From Lachnospiraceae bacterium (GTDB lineage Bacteria > Bacillota > Clostridia > Lachnospirales > Lachnospiraceae): a stretch of 64,000 bases of DNA. The position numbers were made by a program, and so were the translations under genes. The notes beneath the pieces are model-generated. The model ran no database searches. It was not told where the DNA came from and saw nothing but the letters and a program-made list of their open reading frames with translations. Location: NCBI GenBank assembly GCA_024403455.1, contig JAKSRR010000006.1:1-64000 (forward strand). Reading direction: 5' to 3'. Of this stretch, positions 60,148 through 64,000 are shown piece by piece; within the stretch, counting starts at the first letter, position 1, and each line of letters starts with the position of its first letter.

Positions 60148-61488
60148 ATGTCAACTTGGAAGAATGAGGAAGAGGCGCGTAACCAAATCAAGGAGTTGGT
60201 GGCAGCTTATTATCATGAATTTAAAGAAAAAAAGGATGCATTTAAAGAAGGAGATCGCATTTCTTATGCGGGTCGTGTCTTTGATGAGAAAGAGATGCAG
60301 GCTCTTACGGATGCGACACTGGATTTTTGGCTGACGACAGGACGTTTTGCGGATCGGTTTGAAAGTGAATTTGGAAAGTGGATTGGCAGCAAGTTTGTCA
60401 GCATTGTGAATAGCGGTTCATCTGCCAATTTAATTGCATTCATGGCATTGACCTCTCCGCTTCTAGGTGATAGACAGATTAAACGTGGGGATGAGGTAAT
60501 AACAGTGGCAGGGGGCTTCCCTACCACTATCAGTGCCATTATGCAGTATGGTGCTGTGCCGGTATTTGTGGATATGACGGTTCCGCAGTATAACATAGAT
60601 GTTACGCAGTTGGAGGCAGCTCTTTCTGAAAAAACAAAGTGTGTGATGATTGCACATACTTTAGGAAATCCCTTTGATTTGAAGGCTGTAATGGCTTTTT
60701 GTGAAAAACATAATTTATGGCTTGTTGAAGACAACTGTGATGCCCTAGGAACAAAGTATACCATTGATGGGACTACGAAATTTACTGGAACCTGGGGAGA
60801 CATTGGTACCAGTAGTTTTTATCCCCCTCACCATATGACTATGGGGGAAGGTGGCGCTGTTTATACAGACAATCCCTTATTGAACAGAATCATTCTTTCC
60901 TTCAGAGACTGGGGAAGAGACTGCGTATGCAAGTCTGGCCAGGATAATCGATGTGGTCACCGCTTTGATGGACAATTTGGACAACTTCCGGAAGGATATG
61001 ATCATAAGTACGTATATAGCCACTTGGGATATAACTTAAAAGTTACGGATATGCAGGCGGCAATAGGTTGCGCACAGTTGGAAAAGTTTCCATCTTTTAT
61101 TGTAAAGAGACGACAGAATTGGGATAGACTGCGAAAGGCATTAGAGCCGGTAAGCGATAAACTAATTCTTCCAGAACCAGCAGAAAGCAGTGAACCGTCC
61201 TGGTTTGGATTTTTGATTTCGGTAAAGCCCGAGAGCGGAAAAACAAGAAAAGATGTTACTGGGTACTTGGAAGAACATAATATTCAGACAAGACTACTCT
61301 TTGGTGGCAATATTACAAAGCAGCCCTGTTTTGATTCTATCCGTGGAACCGATGCATATCGGTGTGTAGGGGATTTGAAGACCACCGACTATATCATGGA
61401 AAATGCATTCTGGGTTGGCGTATATCCAGGTATGTCAGATGCGATGATTGATTATATGGCAAAATGTATTGTTGAGGCAGTTAAGTAA
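60148..61488 (+). CDS. rfbH: CDP-6-deoxy-D-xylo-4-hexulose-3-dehydrase
   Basis: 446 aa from the ATG at 60148; an in-frame GTG at 60121 has no site. This PLP/iron-sulfur enzyme (E1) removes the C3 hydroxyl during 3,6-dideoxyhexose synthesis. The usual aminotransferase lysine is replaced by histidine in PPHHMTMGEGG (residue about 229), as in E1. The cysteines in CVCKSGQDNRCGHRF can bind the [2Fe-2S] cluster. The E3 reductase partner is not seen here. Spacing to the next gene is 42 bp. Confidence 0.93.
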   Translation: MSTWKNEEEARNQIKELVAAYYHEFKEKKDAFKEGDRISYAGRVFDEKEMQALTDATLDFWLTTGRFADRFESEFGKWIGSKFVSIVNSGSSANLIAFMALTSPLLGDRQIKRGDEVITVAGGFPTTISAIMQYGAVPVFVDMTVPQYNIDVTQLEAALSEKTKCVMIAHTLGNPFDLKAVMAFCEKHNLWLVEDNCDALGTKYTIDGTTKFTGTWGDIGTSSFYPPHHMTMGEGGAVYTDNPLLNRIILSFRDWGRDCVCKSGQDNRCGHRFDGQFGQLPEGYDHKYVYSHLGYNLKVTDMQAAIGCAQLEKFPSFIVKRRQNWDRLRKALEPVSDKLILPEPAESSEPSWFGFLISVKPESGKTRKDVTGYLEEHNIQTRLLFGGNITKQPCFDSIRGTDAYRCVGDLKTTDYIMENAFWVGVYPGMSDAMIDYMAKCIVEAVK

Positions 61489-61530
61489 AGAAACTACAAA
61501 AACATTAATGTAGGAAGAGTGTGTAAGCAT

Positions 61531-63135
61531 ATGAACACGAAGATGGAATTGTTAGATTGTACGTTACGGGACGGAGCATACATTGTGGATGCTGCATTTG
61601 GTGTTGCTGCAATTAAGGGAATCATTAAAAAATTAGAATTGGCACGCGTTGAAATTATCGAATGTGGCTGGTTAAAGAATACGGAACATAAAGAAGGGAC
61701 TAGCTTCTATCATGTTCCTGGGGATTTGGAACGTTATCTGCAGGGGAAGAATGAGAACCAGACCTATGTGGCAATGATTGACTGGGATAGATATGATTTA
61801 AGCTTTCTTCCGATATGTGATCATAAGTCGATTGATGCTATACGAGTGGTATTTCCGCAGAATAAATTTCGGGAAGGAATTGCTGTAGGCGCGCGGATTT
61901 TGGAAAAAGGCTACAAAGTCTATTTTCAGGCTGCTAATACCTATGGATATTCTGAAGCGGAGTTAATTGCTCTTGCAGAAGAAACAAATAAGGTTATGCC
62001 GGTTTCTCTTTCGGTTGTAGATACTTTTGGTACGATGTATGAAGAGGACCTGGATCGGATTGTAAGAACCCTTCACAAGGTGCTTGCTCCCTCCATCAAA
62101 TTGGGATTTCATTCACATAACAATCAGCAACTATCTTTTGCACTATGTATGCATTTTGCAAAGCTGTGTGAGGAATTAGGAAGAGACGCTGTTATTGATG
62201 CAAGTTTATGCGGTATGGGACGTGGTGCTGGGAATGCAACCACAGAGTTGGTTTCTAGTTTCTTAAACAAAAAATATAGTGGCAACTATGATATGAATGA
62301 AATATTGGATGCCATTGATGTGTATATGGAAGAGTACAAACAGAAATTTACTTGGGGGTATTCAACACCATACTTTATTGCTGGTATGTACTGTACCCAT
62401 GTCAATAATATTGCCTATCTGTTGAATAATCACAGAACAAATGCGAAAGACATGCGTAGTGTGATTGACAGCATGGCGGCAGAGGATCGCAAAAAATATG
62501 ATTATGATGTGTTAGAGGAGCATTTTTTAGCATATCAGTCTAGTTTGGTGGATGACGAAAAGACAATCAGTATGTTAAAGGAATCTTTTAAAGACAGAGA
62601 GATTCTTCTTGTATTTCCTGGAACTAGTGCAAAAAAACAACAAGATTGTATTAAAGAAAATGCAAAAGGGGCGCTAGTGATTGGCGTAAATTCTGTTGTG
62701 CCAGGATATGCGTATGACTATATTTTCTTTAGCCGTAATGGTCGTAGTGATTATGCGAAGGAGAATTATACGAAACTTTATGAACAGGCAAAAAAAATCA
62801 TTACCTCCAATATTAAAAAGGATGCAGAAGATGGGGAGTATATTCTGAATTACAATATGCTTATTAAAAGGGGCTGGGAGCACTTTGATGATTCAGGAAT
62901 CATGTGCCTGCGATTATTAAATCGTCTAAATGTTAAAAAAGTATATTTGGCAGGGTTTGATGGTTTTGCAGAAAACTATGAGGATAGTTATGCAGATACG
63001 TCCATTCCTCACGTAAATCCAGGAAAAAGCTGGGCAGAATTAAATGCAGAAATTAAAGAGATGCTGCAGGACTTCCTAGCGACAGTTGATGGTCGCATGG
63101 AAATCAAGTTTTTGACAGAGAGTAAATATCAGTAA
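61531..63135 (+). CDS. Aldolase / DUF115-like fusion protein of a surface-sugar cluster
   Basis: 534 aa; start at 61531 is uncertain (GTG 61519 is in frame but too close to the AGGAAG site). N-terminal 350 residues are an HMGL-like aldolase barrel: DCTLRDGAYI, SVVDTFGTMY and GFHSHNNQQLSFAL with metal-binding residues. Residues about 355-534 resemble DUF115/MptE-like proteins (ILLVFPGTSAKKQQDC, GVNSVVPGYAYDYIFFS, VKKVYLAGFDGF). It is a longer relative of the aldolase at 32442. It lies between rfbH and a sugar-cyclase-like gene, so it may make or modify an unusual sugar precursor. Substrate unknown. Confidence 0.7.
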   Translation: MNTKMELLDCTLRDGAYIVDAAFGVAAIKGIIKKLELARVEIIECGWLKNTEHKEGTSFYHVPGDLERYLQGKNENQTYVAMIDWDRYDLSFLPICDHKSIDAIRVVFPQNKFREGIAVGARILEKGYKVYFQAANTYGYSEAELIALAEETNKVMPVSLSVVDTFGTMYEEDLDRIVRTLHKVLAPSIKLGFHSHNNQQLSFALCMHFAKLCEELGRDAVIDASLCGMGRGAGNATTELVSSFLNKKYSGNYDMNEILDAIDVYMEEYKQKFTWGYSTPYFIAGMYCTHVNNIAYLLNNHRTNAKDMRSVIDSMAAEDRKKYDYDVLEEHFLAYQSSLVDDEKTISMLKESFKDREILLVFPGTSAKKQQDCIKENAKGALVIGVNSVVPGYAYDYIFFSRNGRSDYAKENYTKLYEQAKKIITSNIKKDAEDGEYILNYNMLIKRGWEHFDDSGIMCLRLLNRLNVKKVYLAGFDGFAENYEDSYADTSIPHVNPGKSWAELNAEIKEMLQDFLATVDGRMEIKFLTESKYQ

Positions 63136-63146
63136 GGAGAAGGAAA

Positions 63147-64000
63147 ATGAAAAATTTACATATTAAGGCAAAACTATATGATTATGATGTGGAGTTTACA
63201 GATGATTTTTCGAAACAGATAAGTGCTTACTCTGAAAAAACAGCATTTGTTATTGATCAGAATGTTTTTAAACTGTATAAGGAAAAAATATTAATTCCTA
63301 AAGAGCGAGTGTTTTTGATGGATGCGGTCGAAGACAAAAAGAACATGGATACGGTTATGGATATTATTCGTTACCTAAAAGAACTTGGTGTGCGAAAGGA
63401 TTGGACAGTAGTTTGTGTTGGTGGTGGAATTACGCAGGATGTAACAACAGTAGCTGCAGATTTATTCCTTAGAAATGTTGACTGGCACTTGTTTCCAACA
63501 ACATTACTATCTATGTGTGACTCGTGTATTGGTGGGAAATGTGGTATAAATCTTGATTCGTACAAGAATCAGATTGGTGTCTTTTATCCACCGAAAAGAA
63601 TAGTGATTGATACTGCTTTTATCGATACGCTTACGCCTGGAGATTATCTCAATGGGTGGGGGGAGATACTGAAATTTGCTTTGACAAATGGCGAAGAATT
63701 TTTTGATAAGATAGTGTCCGAGAAGTCATTTATTCCATGTGAACGTATAGAAGAATATATTTATGATGGATTAAGAGTTAAACAGGCAGTGATTGAAGAG
63801 GACGAGTATGAGAGCGATATTAGACGAATCCTTAATTATGGTCATACCTTTGGTCATGCATTAGAAGCATATACCCATCATGTGATTCCCCATGGTAAGG
63901 GTGTCATCTGGGGAATTGATGTAGTGAACTACATAGGGTATAAAAAAGGTCTCATTAGCGAATTGTATTATTTGGAAATTAAGGATTTAATCAGAAGAGC
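63147..64000 (+). CDS. 3-dehydroquinate-synthase-like sugar phosphate cyclase, truncated by the window end
   Basis: At least 284 codons from the ATG at 63147 behind AAGGAGA; no stop before the window ends. The DHQS fold is clear: VCVGGGITQDVTTVAA, GGKCGINLDSYKNQIG, GWGEILKF with metal glutamate, and NYGHTFGHALE and IPHGKGV with the metal histidines. Compared with AroB the substrate-binding GGKTG becomes GGKCG. Cyclases of this superfamily also make 2-deoxy-scyllo-inosose and valiolone. In this cluster it is likely not shikimate AroB but a dedicated cyclase for a surface or secondary metabolite sugar. Confidence 0.8.
   Translation, partial: MKNLHIKAKLYDYDVEFTDDFSKQISAYSEKTAFVIDQNVFKLYKEKILIPKERVFLMDAVEDKKNMDTVMDIIRYLKELGVRKDWTVVCVGGGITQDVTTVAADLFLRNVDWHLFPTTLLSMCDSCIGGKCGINLDSYKNQIGVFYPPKRIVIDTAFIDTLTPGDYLNGWGEILKFALTNGEEFFDKIVSEKSFIPCERIEEYIYDGLRVKQAVIEEDEYESDIRRILNYGHTFGHALEAYTHHVIPHGKGVIWGIDVVNYIGYKKGLISELYYLEIKDLIRR

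Overview
The window looks like chromosomal DNA of a low-GC Gram-positive anaerobe, most likely a Clostridia member of the Lachnospiraceae type. The reasons are the strong AGGAGG-type ribosome binding sites and U-tailed hairpin terminators, a four-subunit pyruvate:ferredoxin oxidoreductase, a methionine synthase whose activation domain is a separate gene, a lysine riboswitch on dapA, LtaS-like proteins, a GH25 lysozyme with cell-wall repeats, and several small families (DUF1653, DUF4250, DUF4428, VTC/DUF4956) common in that group. This placement is inference; no rRNA or tRNA gene was seen to confirm it. I found no prophage, insertion sequence or CRISPR array.

Layout. 1-6.8 kb: an Rpn-family nuclease between repeat remnants, an HTH-ATPase-CYTH protein overlapping an HD hydrolase, a C_GCAxxG_C_C protein, a Nudix hydrolase, two small uncharacterised proteins and MutY. 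6.8-11.2 kb: a structured leader and the methionine/folate operon (metF, MetH-activation protein, metH). 11.2-16.9 kb: a DUF4428 protein with a PRPGAP-type repeat tail and two tandem LtaS-like proteins. 16.9-22.6 kb: glyA, the porCDAB operon, and a DUF4250-lipid kinase fusion. 22.6-29 kb: a beta-CASP nuclease, a cysteine-motif (DUF6062-like) protein on the minus strand, a GH5 glucanase with a small membrane protein, and guaB. 29-36 kb: a VTC/DUF4956 pair, a GH25 lysozyme, an aldolase-family protein, a surface transglutaminase-like protein and a lipoprotein. 36-43.4 kb: PepD, then a two-gene unit made of a PAS-like protein and a ferredoxin/[FeFe]-hydrogenase-like/GGDEF/EAL fusion, then a zinc-ribbon protein and an SH3 protein. 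43.5-57.2 kb: a class A PBP (minus), YigZ, MgtE, ThyA-FolA, a membrane diguanylate cyclase (minus), IlvE, TypA (minus), HemW-like and a polytopic membrane protein. 57.2-64 kb: lysine-riboswitch-controlled dapA-dapB, then a surface-sugar cluster (rfbF, rfbH, an aldolase-DUF115-like fusion, and a 3-dehydroquinate-synthase-like cyclase cut by the window edge).

How it fits together. SHMT, MetF, MetH, ThyA and DHFR cover most of one-carbon metabolism, though in separate operons. DapA/DapB feed lysine and diaminopimelate to the wall, which the PBP, LtaS-like proteins and lysozyme build or remodel. A second-messenger theme is suggested by the EAL protein fused to hydrogenase-like and ferredoxin domains, together with a separate GGEEF diguanylate cyclase.

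The points I would follow first are the hydrogenase-like/GGDEF/EAL fusion with its PAS partner; a 49-nt two-hairpin element carrying its own Shine-Dalgarno sequence, present in three copies before two unrelated genes; a 62-nt hairpin shared by the metF and typA leaders in the same orientation; and the aldolase-DUF115-like plus sugar-cyclase pair in a CDP-sugar cluster.
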